Of a stretch of 64,000 bases of DNA, positions 23,029 through 35,262 are shown piece after piece. The translations under genes were made by a program, and so were the position numbers. Under the pieces are notes generated by a model that did no database searches, was not told the origin of the DNA, and saw nothing but the letters and a program-made list of their open reading frames with translations. Positions within the stretch are counted from its first letter, which is position 1. Every line of letters begins with the position of its first letter. The DNA comes from Orientallactaga sibirica (lineage: Eukaryota; Chordata; Mammalia; Rodentia; Dipodidae): NCBI GenBank assembly GCA_036365145.1, contig JAEOAD010001176.1, positions 558,001 to 622,000 of the forward strand. The letters run 5' to 3'.

Positions 23029-23684
23029 AATAATGTTAGTTTGAAATCTATCCTGTCAGATATTAGAATAGCAACACCAGCTTATTTCCTAGGTCCACTG
23101 TCTTGAAATACCATGTCCTGTGTTTTTATTATATGATACACCTGTCTTTTATGAAGAGGTGAGTTTCTGAGAGACAACAAGCAGAAGAATCCTGCCTTTT
23201 TAATCCATTCTGATAGTCTATATCTTTTGAATGGGGAATTGAAACTTTTGATATTCAAAGTTATTGCTGAAAGGTATGTATTAATTCCTGTCATTCTTGT
23301 TGTTTTGGTAGCACTTGGTTTTTTTTTTTTTTCTGTTCCTCATTTTCATTAAGTATTATTCAAGCATATTTTATTCTTTCCTGTGCTTTTCCTTGTCTTC
23401 AGTCCAAAGGATTCCTTCAAGTATTTTCTGTAAAGCTGGCTTAGTCATCATGCATTCCTTTCACATATTTTTTCATGGAAAGTTCTTCTTTCTCCTTCCA
23501 TTATGACAGATAGCTTTGAAAGAGATAGTAGTCTGCATTGTTCTTTTTCAAAACTTGAAATAGATCATCCTAAATTCTTCTAGCTTTTAGAGTTTCTGGA
23601 GAAATTGGTTGTTATTCTGATGGGTTTGCCTTCATAGGAAACTATGTTCTTATCTCTTATTATTTTCTTTTTAATTTTTTTTTC

Positions 23685-23927
23685 AAATTTTATTTAGTTA
23701 TTTGAGAGAGCAAGAAAGGGAAAAAGGCAGACAAAGAGAGAGAGAGAGAGAAACAAAGAGAGACAGACAGAGAGAATGGGCACACCAGGGCCTCCAGGCA
23801 CTGCAAACAAACTCCAGACACATGTGCCACCTTTTGCATCTGTTTTACATGGGTCCTGGGGAATCAAACTAAGGTCCTTTGGCTTTTCAGGCAAACACCT
23901 TAACTGCTAAGCTATCTCTCCAGCCCA
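23685..23927 (-). repeat. SINE-A
   Basis: Antisense: gagaatgggcacaccagggc, gaatcaaactaaggtccttt, ctgctaagctatctctccag. GA-rich tract at 23703-23775. Confidence 0.85.
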
Positions 23928-24530
23928 TCTTACTACTTTCAATGTGTTTTTCTTGATCTTTGAATTTACTTGTTTAATTATAATATGATGAGGCAAGTTT
24001 CTTTTCTGGTCTTGACTGTTTGATGTTCTAATGTTCTGACTCTTATATCTGTGTTGGCATCTCTTTCCCTAATTTTGGGAAATTTTCTTCTGTGATTTTG
24101 TTGAAAATACTTACTATGCCTTTAGATTTAAAATCTTCTTGTTGTTCTATTCCCAGAATTCTTAAATTTGATTTCATCATAGCATCCCAAGTATCTTGAA
24201 ATTCCCATGCATAATTTCTTAATTAATTTGTCTCTCTCCTTGTTGGAATGTTCCAAATCCTCCACCTTGTTTTCAAACTTACTCTGTCCTCTCCTTGGTC
24301 CATTCTATTGGTAAGACTTTTTCTACACAAGTTTCTTTTTTTTCCTTACTTACTGTGTTTTTCATTTCCAATATTTCAGATTGGTTTTACTTCAGTATTT
24401 CTATTTCCTTATTCATGTATTGATTTCCTTATTTTATTTAGTTGATGCCCTGGGTTCTGTTGGAATTCCTTTAAGGGTTTGTTTTCTTCTTTGATCCATT
24501 GACTTCTTGATTTATTTGAACATACTTACA

Positions 24531-24533
<3 letters not shown>

Positions 24534-24577
<44 letters not shown>
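24534..24577. repeat. (TA)n microsatellite
   Basis: About 22 TA units. Adjoins the A-tail side of the following antisense SINE. Confidence 0.95.
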
Positions 24578-24580
<3 letters not shown>

Positions 24581-24594
24581 CCTTGTCAATTTTT

Positions 24595-24801
24595 TTAGAT
24601 TTTTATTTTTATTTATTTTATTAGAGGGAAAGAGAGAGAAGGAGAGTGAGAACTGGTGCTCCAGGGCCTCTAGCCACTGCAAACAAACTCCAGATGTATG
24701 TGCCCCTTGTGCATCTGGCTTACATGGGACCTGGAGAACCGAACTTGGGTCCTTAGACATTGCAGGCATACGCCTTAACTGCTAATCCATCTTTCCAGGC
24801 C
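24595..24801 (-). repeat. SINE-A
   Basis: Antisense: gagagtgagaactggtgctc, tgtgcatctggcttacatgg, ctaatccatctttccaggcc. Confidence 0.85.
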
Positions 24802-25140
24802 CATAATGACATTCTTTTAAATCTCTGGCATTTTTTCAGATTCCTGCAGATGATTACTGTTGGATTTATAATTTTTAGAGGTGTTATACTGCCTTAATTT
24901 TTGTGTGTGTTTCTTATATTACTTCATGGGCTTTGCACATATCAGGTTATGTGATTGCTTGGATTTTTCTGTTTGTTTCATCAGCTTTATTCTTGAATGT
25001 GTAAGTCAGAAGTTCTGTCTTCAGGATAGGAGTTCAAGGTACCAGATATGGTGTCTATATTACTCCCAGAGTAGAATACTTACAGGAGTGACCCAAATTG
25101 ATCAATATTCCTGCTATGTAAATGGACTTATCACCAGTTA

Positions 25141-25559
25141 GTTGTTTTGTATTAAAATTGGACTCTTAGAATTTAAAAAAATAAAACCATCACATGTTGT
25201 AGATTTAAATGAATCCAATACAAAGTATAGCAAGAAATAACAAAATACTAACACACAATTATAGCCAGGATACTTCCTTATTCTTATATAGTCTTGATTT
25301 GTTTCCAAATTGAAACTTATACTTCCAGACAAAAATGGGATGTACTTTTTAGCTTTTGCTGAGCTATCATTATAAAGTAAGATGTATATGGTTTCCTGAT
25401 GCAATAGCTTAGGAAATGATGGGGAAAATTGATAAATGTTATTGTATGAAGAAACACCCTGCAGAATGGGAGTCTTGGCCAGCTATGCATCTGACAGGAG
25501 ATCAACCAGAATATATAATGGCTACCAGAATTCAAATACCAACATAACAAATTGCCCAC
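25141..25559. other. Intergenic, no gene seen
   Basis: AT-rich and probably repeat-derived, but without phrases I can assign. Confidence 0.4.
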
Positions 25560-26560
25560 TAATAAACAGGCAACTGAATTAAACAGTTTTCAAACAAAGA
25601 AGTACAAATGGTTGGCAAATACATGAAAAATATTCAACATCTTAAGCAACTGCAGAAATGGAAATGAAGACCACTGGAGAAACACAAACCCTACTCCAGT
25701 CAGAATGGCAATGAACAAATGCTGAGAAGAAGAAATGTGACACAGTGTTTGTGGAAATGTAATTAGCATACCACTGTGAAGATCACTACAGAAATTCCTC
25801 AAGAACTAAAATTAGAGCTATCATATGATCCAGCTACTTAACTCCTGCATATATGTCCAAATTCAAGCCAATATACGCAAACATGCCTGCATAACCATGT
25901 TTTTTTAACTTTTGTATTGACAGCTTCTATAATTATAGACAATAAACCATGATAATTCCCTCCCTAGCTCCACTTTCCCCCTCGCAAATCCCCTTTCCAT
26001 CATATCCCCTCTCCCTTTCCTTTAGTCTCTCTTTTTTATGGCATCCTCCTATTATAAGATCTTGTGCAGGTAGTGCCAGACACTGCAAGGTCATGGATAA
26101 CCAGGCCATTTTGTGTCTAGAACATTGTATTGTAAGCAGCCCTACCCTTCCTTTGGCTCTTATATGCCACGTTTACTACTACACTATTCACCATAACCAA
26201 GATTTGGAGACAGTCTTGCTTCTATCAATAGAATGATAAATAAATTGTGATATGTGTGCACAATTAAGTATTATTTAGCCATAAATAAGAATGAAATAAT
26301 AACATTTGAAAGAAAAAGAACAGAACTAGAGATCATCATTTTAGGTGAAATAAGCCAGATTCAAAAGGCAAGTACAGAAGTTCTTTCCTATGTGGAATCT
26401 AGATTTAAATAAAATAATGTATGAAAGCCAAAGGGGAGGTAATATGATCAAAGTATTTATACATAAAGAGAGAATAAAATGTCATAGTTAAACCCATTAT
26501 TTTGTACAATTAATACATACCTATAAAAAGGAAAAAGAATATATGCTGTCTAGTATCTAA
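25560..26560 (+). mobile_element. Old LINE-1 post-RT region, with a nested antisense L1 3' end
   Basis: 25600-25900 (gcaactgcagaaatggaaat, gcagaaatgccagaatggc-type text) and 26170-26560 (ctattcaccataaccaagat, gcacaattaagtattattta) are consecutive L1 pieces. Between them, 25905-26168 is an antisense L1 3' end headed by poly(T) and ttgacagcttctataattat. Confidence 0.6.
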
Positions 26561-27299
26561 ATTGGGGCTTCATGTCCAAGTTCCTAAAACTTTTTTTCAT
26601 TTGGATCTTTCTTCTTGAACAGAAGTCATTTAATTCCTTCTTAGAATGTAATCAAGGAAGGAATTAAATTGTTTCTTTATACCTAGCAATTCATTCTCTG
26701 GCCACCTTTTCAGTTCATTGTGTGTGTTCTTCTTGCATTCCAGTGGATTCTGAGAAAGAAAATAACACCTCAGCATATTGCTTTTATTCACCAAGACCAA
26801 ATACTGTCTTTTTCAGTCTATATATAATTTATTATAATTAATTTTAGTTTTGTAGCTATTTGTTTTTCTACCAGCTAAAACAAAAGTGACACCTGAACTA
26901 TTTATTAAATGTCCCCTTTAGAAACTACCCATTTTTCCAGCCAGGATTTTAACACTATATTAAAACAAAACTCTAGTAAATGAATAAAATCTTTCATATG
27001 AAAATTATATTAGAAATAAATTAAAGTTATAATGTATAGCATATTCAAAAATGATATATACAATGAAAACAATTATACATGTAGGTTTGTGGGGGGTTGG
27101 TGAGAATAACAGACCAATTCTTTTTCTTCAGTTCAATGATTTGTTATTGGCAACATTTTCACTTGCTCAGTGGCTAGACAATGTGGTTAGGGTCTAGGAT
27201 TAACATCAGAAAATAGGAAAAGGGAAAGGAAAAGAAGATCAACAATGATAATTGATTTATGCTAGGAGATTTCTTATTCAATATCACACTGGATTTTTT
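26561..27299. other. Intergenic, no gene seen
   Basis: AT-rich. No repeat or frame recognised. Confidence 0.4.
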
Positions 27300-27499
27300 A
27301 AAAATGTTTTTATTTATTTGTTTACAAGACAGAGGGGGGAGAGAATAAGAGTGTGCCAGAGCTTCCTGCCAGTGCAAACAATCCAGACGCATGTGACACT
27401 TTGTGCAGATGACTTTACATGAGTTCTGGCAAACTGAACACAGGCTAACAGGCTTTGCAAGTAAGTGTTTTTAACTGCTGAGTCATCTCCCCAGTCCTG
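27300..27499 (-). repeat. SINE-A, diverged
   Basis: Antisense: gtgccagagcttcctgccag, gatgactttacatgagttct, ctgctgagtcatctccccag. Confidence 0.75.
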
Positions 27500-28119
27500 A
27501 ATTTTTACAACATATCTTAAATTAGGAACTATCTTTTTCTCTTTCAGACTTGAGAAATTACATTGTTTATTCAAGGTCTCACGATGCATTTGTGGCAAAG
27601 CCAGAGTCATCTTTTACTGCTGAGTATTCTGAGCTGTCTTTGAGTCATGAGGAAATGTTTCCTTAATTGCAAAATGTAAGTTTAATATTTAACATTGTCT
27701 TCCTCATCTGCCTTATACAATTACCATGGAAGTCAAATGGAAGCATAAATGTGACTGAAAAATTACTGAGCCTTGTCAGACCTGGACTTTGGACTCAGAC
27801 AAGAAGGAAACAAGACTATTTACTCTGGAGAGTTTCACAGTCTGGTGCAGGAGTCACAATTATTTTCCATTTCAGTAAATCTTTGCTACAGAAAGACTTG
27901 TGGTTCGATTGTCTATCTTTCTGTGCTCAACAAAATTGCTGTGCCTAAATGCTTAGTGAAAAGGTCTCATGAATAGATAACAGGGTTAGGAGGAGAAGGA
28001 ACACACTACATACTTTAGAAACTGTAACAGGTACCGTGGCTTATTTCATCTTGAAGATTTCAGAATAACCTGAAAATCAGAGAGTTACTATTGAGTGGCA
28101 AAGGAATCTGAAAGTTCTG
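27500..28119. other. Intergenic, no gene seen
   Basis: Lies just 3' of the OR9I1-like frame. Two overlapping 67-93 codon frames on plus look accidental. Confidence 0.4.
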
Positions 28120-29568
28120 TTATTCCAGCCTGAGCAAAAAGGAAGATACTACAGTGGAGAAGGAGAGGCCCATATCATATATTATTACCTGATAATTGAG
28201 ATGACCAGGCACTTCTATTAATAGGCAAGTGAAAAGCCAAGTAGCACAATTGTCAGGGATCCTCCAATGTAAACCATGATACAGAGAACATGGTGATAGT
28301 GAAGAAAGCAAAGAAAATAGGAAAAGGGAGCCAAGAAAGAGGAAAGGAGAATCATTCATTACCTGTTGGTCCTCGGATTCTATAAGTGATAGCAACAGGG
28401 ATCTAGGAACTGCAAAGGTAGAACTGGGATTGGAAGTCAGGGAGAAGATGAACGTGCTATGGAGCTGATGGAAACAAAGTGTGCCACACTGGTCCTTCTT
28501 CTCCTTGCTTGGTGGCACTTGCTTGCCAACTGTGTTCATAGGTGCGGGATGGATACACACAGTACTGCTGCCTCTGAGAACATACTGATGAGCAGACAAA
28601 AGTGACTGAGATGATAGGTCCTCTTTCTCAAGTCCACATACTCTGGGACACCTGGAATCTACACCAGTGACCTTTCTGAAAGCAGCTTTCACATCCTTGT
28701 TTCTCAAGCTGTAGATCAGAGGGTTCAGCATGGGGATGACCACAGACACGACCTTGACTTCCTCCAGGGATTTTCCAGAGCCACTGCTTATATACATGAA
28801 GGTGAGGGTCCCAAAGAAGAGGGCCACTGCAGTGAGGTGGGAGACACATGTGGAGAATGTTTTCGCTCTGCCACCTGCAGACTTCACCCTCAGAACAGCC
28901 CTGATGATGAGCAGGTAGGAAATGAGAATGACCAAGGCACTGGCCAAAATCACAAAGTTGCCAAAGAAGACAATGATGATCTCAGCATCTGTTGTGTCAC
29001 CACAGGCCAGCTTCAGCAGCGGCGGGAGGTCACAGAAGAAGAAGTTGATCTGATCGTCTTCACAGAAGGAGAGGGAAAAGGTGCATGCAGTGCATAGAAT
29101 GGTTCCAGACACCCCACACACATAGGCTCCCATTACCAAACTCCAGCAGATTTGGGGGTTCATGGCCACAGGGTAGAGCAGTGGGTAGCTAATAGCAATG
29201 TAGCGGTCATAGGCCATCACAGCCAACAGGAAACACTGTGTACCTGAACAGATGGTAGAGAAGAAGAACTGGGCAGCACAGTGTCCATAGGAGATGACCG
29301 CTTTACCTCTGGCCAGTGTGGCCAGGATCTGAGGGGTGATGACTGAGGTGTAGCAGGCATCCAATGCAGAGAGGTGGCTCAGGAAGAAGTACATGGGGGT
29401 TTGGAGCTGGACATCCACTTGGATGAGAACAATCATGCCCACATTCCCCAGAATGGTGACCAGGTAGAAACCGTGAAACACCGGGAAGAGTGGAACCATC
29501 CACTGTGGATGGTCAGTGAAGCCCATGAGAATGAACTCTGTAACTGTGGTGAGGTTGTTCTTGGTCAT
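28120..29568 (-). CDS. OR9I1: Olfactory receptor, OR9I1-like, altered TM7 and run-on C-tail; probable pseudogene
   Basis: Residues 1-300 follow OR9I1 as I know it: MTKNNLTTVTEFILMGFTDH start with NLT glycosylation site, TPMYFFLSHLSALDACYTSV, MAYDRYIAISYPLLY, FFFCDLPPLLKLACGD, AKTFSTCVSHLTAV and PMLNPLIYSLRNKDVKAAF. Two lesions are visible. First, TM7 reads VVSVVIPMLNP where family members have four more residues between VSV and VIP; the gap is at 28740/28741 and is in frame. Second, after residue 300 (28669) the family tail continues in another frame, where RFQVSQSMWT is readable and stops at 28628. The main frame runs on 182 further codons of non-OR sequence to 28120. A receptor with a 16-residue TM7 and such a tail is unlikely to fold. 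The open frame itself is uninterrupted, so automated annotation may still call it coding. Confidence 0.85.
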   Translation of the reverse strand: MTKNNLTTVTEFILMGFTDHPQWMVPLFPVFHGFYLVTILGNVGMIVLIQVDVQLQTPMYFFLSHLSALDACYTSVITPQILATLARGKAVISYGHCAAQFFFSTICSGTQCFLLAVMAYDRYIAISYPLLYPVAMNPQICWSLVMGAYVCGVSGTILCTACTFSLSFCEDDQINFFFCDLPPLLKLACGDTTDAEIIIVFFGNFVILASALVILISYLLIIRAVLRVKSAGGRAKTFSTCVSHLTAVALFFGTLTFMYISSGSGKSLEEVKVVSVVIPMLNPLIYSLRNKDVKAAFRKVTGVDSRCPRVCGLEKEDLSSQSLLSAHQYVLRGSSTVCIHPAPMNTVGKQVPPSKEKKDQCGTLCFHQLHSTFIFSLTSNPSSTFAVPRSLLLSLIESEDQQVMNDSPFLFLGSLFLFSLLSSLSPCSLYHGLHWRIPDNCATWLFTCLLIEVPGHLNYQVIIYDMGLSFSTVVSSFLLRLE

Positions 29569-29594
29569 GGATTCAATGTGGACTATTCATCTGA
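29569..29594 (-). promoter_or_regulatory. Putative 3' splice site, OR9I1-like
   Basis: Minus strand reads actttatacttatcctcag, AG about 23 nt before the ATG, with a good pyrimidine tract. Consensus-based inference. Confidence 0.35.
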
Positions 29595-30374
29595 GGATAA
29601 GTATAAAGTAAATGAATATCAAAACACTGATGTACAAAATCTTTTTTCTTTGTGGTGGAAGTTAAGCTTGTAATTCTGGGCCTATTCATGGAGCTTGTTT
29701 TTCAGAACTCTTAAACCTAGCTGGCTCCCACTGAAGTTTATGGAGCTGAGCCTGGAGCTGGTATTTCTGATTCAAACCAATTCTTCTTTACAATGGGAAA
29801 TTTCTATGAATATAAGAGACATATTGTCTCCAATTTGAAGGAGCAAAGATGCTATCTATTCCAGTTTTACTTGGAACAGGAATCTCTACTGCACACTCAA
29901 GATGTGGTCATTTGGTTCCTATTTGAGCTGCTATCCATAGACAGTTCCACCTGCAAATTTTCTTTTTGGACCTAGATTCTGTCTCTCCATAATTCTATGT
30001 ACTGAATTTCATTTTATCCCTCCAAGACACACCAATTTAATCCATTCTTCTTATAAAGGACTTCAGGAATGGGAAAATATAAAGGTTGTTCTTTGTGCTG
30101 ACTAATCTAATCCAGATTCATCTATTTTCCTTACTGTTACATGATTATCCAGGAAGTTAGAGAAAAACTGGATTTTTAGATAGTACTAACAACTGAAAAC
30201 CCTTTTTTACCTCAACCTTTACCATTCCAGCTCAGAGTCTATCATCTTGAAGATAAAGCATCAAATTTTTTTCATTATTTGTTACACTTACACTATGATT
30301 ACATATATGGTCAAACTGCCAGTTCTTCTATCTTTAACTTCTGTGTTTGTGAGCAGTGGCTCAATTAACTTTCT
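29595..30374. other. 5' flank of the OR9I1-like gene, nothing recognised
   Basis: No clear repeat, no coding frame. Any non-coding first exon or promoter would lie here or beyond but cannot be placed by eye. Confidence 0.4.
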
Positions 30375-30540
30375 TTTTTGGGGGAGAGGGTGGGTTTCAA
30401 GGTAGGGTTTCACTGTAGCCCAGGCTGACCTGGAATTCACTACGTAGTCTCAGGGTGGCCTTGAACTCATGGTGATCCTCCTACCTCTCCCTCCCAAGTG
30501 TTGGGAATAAAGGCATGCACCACCACGCCTGGCTTTCAAT
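30375..30540 (-). repeat. B1 SINE
   Basis: Antisense: ttcaaggtagggtttcactg, aataaaggcatgcaccacca, cgcctggc. Confidence 0.85.
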
Positions 30541-32679
30541 TTCTTTTTTTATAATTTCTTTTTTAGAATACAAAGTGACAGCTTCATTATGATATTTTAT
30601 ACACACATCATTGTAACTTGATCTCCTTTGCACCTCAGTCACTACTTACCCCATTCCTTCTACTCACAGCATACTGGTCCTTCTTATCCTCCCAAAAGAA
30701 AACATTTCCCCTCTACTGTACTTTGTCTATGGGTTGATTATGAGAATAGCAGTGGTGTTTGACTGTATATACGTCATACACAAAAAAGCTAAATAGTGTA
30801 ACTAGAGGTCTAGAGGAAACTATATGACTAAACTGTTGCTTCTAGGATAAGCTTTCAAACATCAAGTGAAATGAATGTTCTTTTCATGTACTTTACCAAC
30901 TGCTTAGAATAATTGCATCTTTCACAGTGAATCATGGCATATTTTGCATTTCCTAAAATTTCTTGTCACCATATGGCATCTGAGTCACACCATCACACCA
31001 CATGCTTGCCACTGACCATTTTCCTAGTACATCCAGCATATTATGAAGTGTCTCACATCCAACTAGTCTTTTGGAGTTTCTATATGGAAGCATTCATATC
31101 TCCTTTGTTAAAAGACATCACTACAGTCCTAGTGTGTTTCTATTAACAAAACAAAGGAATTCTTTCCTTGTTTTCTTCTCTTCTCTTTCCACCCCATTCT
31201 TCTGTTTAAAGTATTTCATAGACTCTTGGTACTAAACCTACTGTACAGGTGGCATTAGTCTTATTTGTGGAAGAGAAACTGAGAATAGACATGTAACACT
31301 ATCTGTTGACATCACCTGTGGAGGGTTCACATATAAGACTCTACATTCATTTTCTTACAGTGCTCCCTTTGAACCTTTTGCCCAGCCTCCTATGCAATAT
31401 CCCAACATCTTCAGTTAGAACTTGCTAACTTGGAGTCCTTGAATCTACAACCATATCCATAATTCACAAAATCAGACAAAAAATTATTTTCCATCAGTAC
31501 AGCTGAGAATTTTGTTTGCTGTATCAGGATGGAATCACCAGTTTAAAAATATACAGTAATAATATTACTCATCCATCATCATAATCTTTCTTCTATCTTT
31601 AAATCTGTAAGCATCTTTGTTAGCTTCTTTGTTCTAAGACATGATTTATATGGTTATTATTTTGATGATAAGAAGTCTGACAGAGAGAATGATGAGTATT
31701 ATAAACTCAAAGACTTGAATATCTGCAGGCCTTAGAATAGCAACAGGTCTGCAGGCTTTGAGGATCTCCATTTCACCATTTTATACCCAAGATCTAATTC
31801 CTCTGGGACCTTTGAGCAATGGGTTCTGAATTCAGTGTGGAGCTACACACAAGCCTGGACATCTATACAATCATTGTGGGATCTTCATTGATCACAAGGG
31901 CTGTGTTGCACACACATTCAAGCAGAAGATAGTAAAGCAGCTCTCAAGTCCTAAGCTATTCCTTCTGTCCCACTCCAGCAGCAGGGACCTTTGGAAGGCC
32001 CTTTGGGTATTTCTCAAGGTCCATGGTTGACATTTAGATGATAGGCACTGACTAGCTAAATAACCTTGAAAGTTTACTTCTCCTTGAGCTTCAGTTTATA
32101 CTTTGAAAAAGTGATGAAGCTAGATTCCATGATCACTAAAGTTTTATGTGCCATAATCCATCATTTATAAAGACTGACTGAGTCTCTTGAAAGGCTTTTC
32201 CCAAGATCTATACTTTAGGAAGCTTGCACACTTTTTAGCCCCCAGTTACTGAGCATATAATAAAACATGCAGGCACTGTCTCAGTGATTATGGTTATTTA
32301 AACATAATATTGTTGGACTTTAGTTCCAATTGAATGACTTATAACCCACACTTACTGATAGCAATTATCACTGATCAAGGCTACCCCACATAATCCATGC
32401 TTTCCCCTGTCTTCATGGGTATCCACTCTAGCATATGAAAAATATATCCTTCCATGAATGTGCTTATTTGTTTAGAAGTATGTACATATTTAAAAATATA
32501 ATTACTTGGGTGTGTTCTTAAATTTACATACACAGTATTGAGATGCAATTTCCCTTTTATTTCATTATTCACAGCTACTATATTTTTGTGGGTTGTCCAT
32601 GTAGTGCAGGAAAATTGGGTTAGTTATTTGTGATCTTGTTATCTTTCTAGTATGGTTGCAGCATATTTAACTTGTCCAG
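30541..32679. other. Intergenic, no gene seen
   Basis: About 2 kb of unique-looking AT-rich DNA. 32030-32140 may be an eroded MIR (agctaaataaccttgaaagt). No convincing frame. Confidence 0.4.
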
Positions 32680-32830
32680 TCTGCTAAAGATTTTGAGTAC
32701 TTTGCATACGTTATCTTATTTAGTCTTGAAAATAACCCTTTAAGAAGTCATTATCATCTTTTTTTAGCCAAAGAGAGATTTAAACCCCTGAGAGATTAAT
32801 GTCTAAAATTATTCAGTGGAGGTTGAAGTG
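32680..32830 (+). repeat. MIR SINE, ancient
   Basis: actttgcatacgttatctta, tttagtcttgaaaataaccc and tagccaaagagagatttaaa match the MIR order. Confidence 0.6.
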
Positions 32831-33589
32831 TTTGTAAATTATGTCCTCACTGATATGACTTTGTGTTGCTGTCTCCCTGTGTTTTACCAATGTTAAAATT
32901 TACAGAATCAAAAACTCTCTCTGCCCTTGATTATATGTTTAACCCTTTTAATTGATTGACTGGTCTATTTTCATCTCCTTTTAAAGCATCTCTAAAACTG
33001 TTAATGTGCATTCTTTCTCTGTGGCTGGTTCTAGGGTTCCTGAGATGGACAGAGTATTCAAGCACCTGAGCATTGACAGGGTGGCAATTGGGTCAAGTGC
33101 AAAGGCAACCACACTGGAACTGTACCACACATACACACACCCCATCAGCTCTCACCCTTGCCACACTCCACATGTTAGAACTAGGCAGCATTATTTTATG
33201 AAGAAAAGAGTGAAGCCCAAAGAGGTGAAGGAATTTGCTCAACTCATTGCATTTCAATCCAAGACTATCTATTCCTGTACTCTTTCTAGCACATCACCTT
33301 GCCCTGTCAGAGGAAGAGAAAAATCTGTTCTGTAAACCTAAGCCCCAAACTTTAAAAATCAAAGTTACTAAGCAAATACTTCTATCATTGAAGAAGATTA
33401 ATGTTAATTTTAGACTTTTGTGATGTATGTTTTCCTTTCTTCTTTATGGATTTAGTTGGACCATATCTTCCTTTGGTTTGTCTTTGGGAAAATTACTTAG
33501 CCAATAAGAACTTCAGTTTTCCTAAGAATGAAGTGAGAATATAATGAGGAGGCTCCAAAAACAATCCAAGCCATTGACAAAACATTTAG
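32831..33589 (+). other. Intergenic with weak MIR-like traces
   Basis: 33180-33300 (agcccaaagaggtgaaggaa) and 33440-33560 (gggaaaattacttagccaat) look like eroded MIRs. The 109-codon frame at 33006-33335 spans the first of these and has no domain. Confidence 0.4.
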
Positions 33590-34885
33590 TTACTAACCAA
33601 AACTAAATGGTAAGACCCTATTGCTAAAGATACCACAAGCTGCAGCTACAGGACATGGAAAGAATATGCTGGAGCTGATATTTCTATCTCCTCTGTCAGC
33701 TCTCAGATGGATAGTTCTTATAAGACTGGAAAGCACTATGCATGTTTCTGAAGGATAAAAGTCACCAATAGTATGAACAAGCAGGGGATCCTGCAAGCTA
33801 CAAAATAAATGACCCAGGCAAGATGTATATGCCTGTGTAATAGGGGCACACAAGTTATGGGGATAACCAACTGCTCACTGATTGGATATGAAGCCCACTC
33901 AGTGGGAGGAAATTCATGGCTGGAACTAAGAACCAAGTCAAAAGCATATAGCTTGGAAAGTCAGAGGGTAGCTCCTACTGTTCTTTGGCTAAAAGGAGAG
34001 GTTATACCCATCAAAAGTCTTCTAAATATCTTTGCTTAGCTCTTTGATCCATGTTTCTCTCACTCTTGGCTAGAAAATCTGACTTTTAGAGATGGCAGTG
34101 AATACCAGGGAGACACAAAACCCATCAGCATGACAAGAAAAGAAAGCCAACAGCCTTGCAGGAGACAAGTTATCCCTATGGCATCTGCTAGGGCCCAAAC
34201 ATTACAGAGGAAGTGGTGGATTAAATATGAGTGCTGTTCTCACTGCTAACCTGGAAAATCCTCCAGACAGATGGCAGTCAACCCTAAGAGAACTCAAAAA
34301 CACATCAAAGCAGAAAATCAGAGGCTACCAAGAGTTCAACACTCAAGAAGATTTATAACATGCCTTCCAAGTCTCAGAGAACATTGTGGAAGATGGGACA
34401 AAAAGAATGTAAGAGAATATCAGGCTGGAGAGATGGCTTAGCAGTTAAGACGCCTGCCTCCTAAGCCTAAGAATGCTGGTTCCAATCTCCAGGTCCCACG
34501 TTTAGCCAGATGCAAAAGTGATGCAAGGGTGCAATGCCACACTTGACCACAAGGGGGTGGACGCATCTAGATTTCATTCGCAGCAGCTAAAAAGGCTGGT
34601 GGTGCGCCCATCTCTATCTGTCTCCCTCTCCCTCTATCTCTCCCTGTGTCTCTCTCAAAAAAAAAAAAAAGTAAGAGCCACAGGGTGGGAAGTTGTACTC
34701 TGATGCATTGTCCTTCACATAGACACTGATTGGTGCATTCATGAGCCCACAGTGATTATAATAACCCCACTGAGGAGGGTGCTAAATAGAATGGGAGTGG
34801 TGGAGAGAAATCATAAGAGGATAACCTGATAGGAACATGACCAATTTGTAATGTGTTCATATATTAAAGTTTTCAATTTTAAAAA
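33590..34885 (+). mobile_element. LINE-1 3' UTR, second 3'-end type, sense, split by a SINE
   Basis: Shares with 16843 the phrase cattgtggaaga-gggacaaaaagaat, but ends differently: gtaatgtgttcatatattaa then agttttcaattttaaaaaag. Similar ends occur at 48395-48440 and 53900-53970, giving two 3'-end types in the window. Confidence 0.55.
34425..34672 (+). repeat. tRNA-derived SINE, second subfamily
   Basis: Sense copy of the element at 8373-8657: ggctggagagatggcttagc, gaatgctggttccaatctcc, ccacacttgaccacaagggg, agcagctaaaaaggctggtg, CT tract and poly(A). Confidence 0.8.
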
Positions 34886-35262
34886 AGAAAAGCAAAACTA
34901 TTTTGTAGGGTTTCTGACTGGCACTGAATTAAGTGAAACATTCAAAAACTGCCATGAGTGCCTGGCACATGATAAGGGTCATATAAGCATGTTCTAGATA
35001 ACTAATAGTGTGTTTAATTCCATGTTTTATGGCTTTGGTTGCAAATATGAAAAAAATAAAAAGAAACAATCTGTATCTCAACAGATATTTGGTACCCCAA
35101 AATACTATAATAAAATATATTTTTTATTTTATTAAGTAGAAATTTTGTATGAACACATCACATGTTGGTACCATCATTTCCCTCCTCCCTACCCCCACCC
35201 CACTGAGATAACTCCTTAGTGGGATGGCTGGTGTTCACCATGGAGTTGTATGTTTTTTGTTT
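34886..35262. other. Intergenic, possible MIR/L2 tail
   Basis: 34960-35000 reads gagtgcctggcacatgataa, the classic 3' phrase of MIR/L2. Nothing else. Confidence 0.4.

Larger units (their letters stand above)
20200..25140 (-). mobile_element. Old near-full-length LINE-1, antisense, with five insertions
   Basis: Reading the minus strand, L1 landmarks fall in order: 5' and ORF1-like DNA above 23900, endonuclease-region phrases around 23040-23300, a reverse-transcriptase segment at about 22500-22660 (minus-strand residues NSVDAERVLDKIQHPF, related to the L1 [13 protein letters not shown] phrase), and post-RT sequence at 20454-21130 (minus-strand FIYTMEFYSAT). All frames are broken. Three SINEs, a MaLR LTR and simple repeats were added later. 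About 4 kb of L1 remains. A direct duplication of roughly 32 bp (ggttaaaaattaaatg twice) lies at 22750-22812. Confidence 0.6.
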
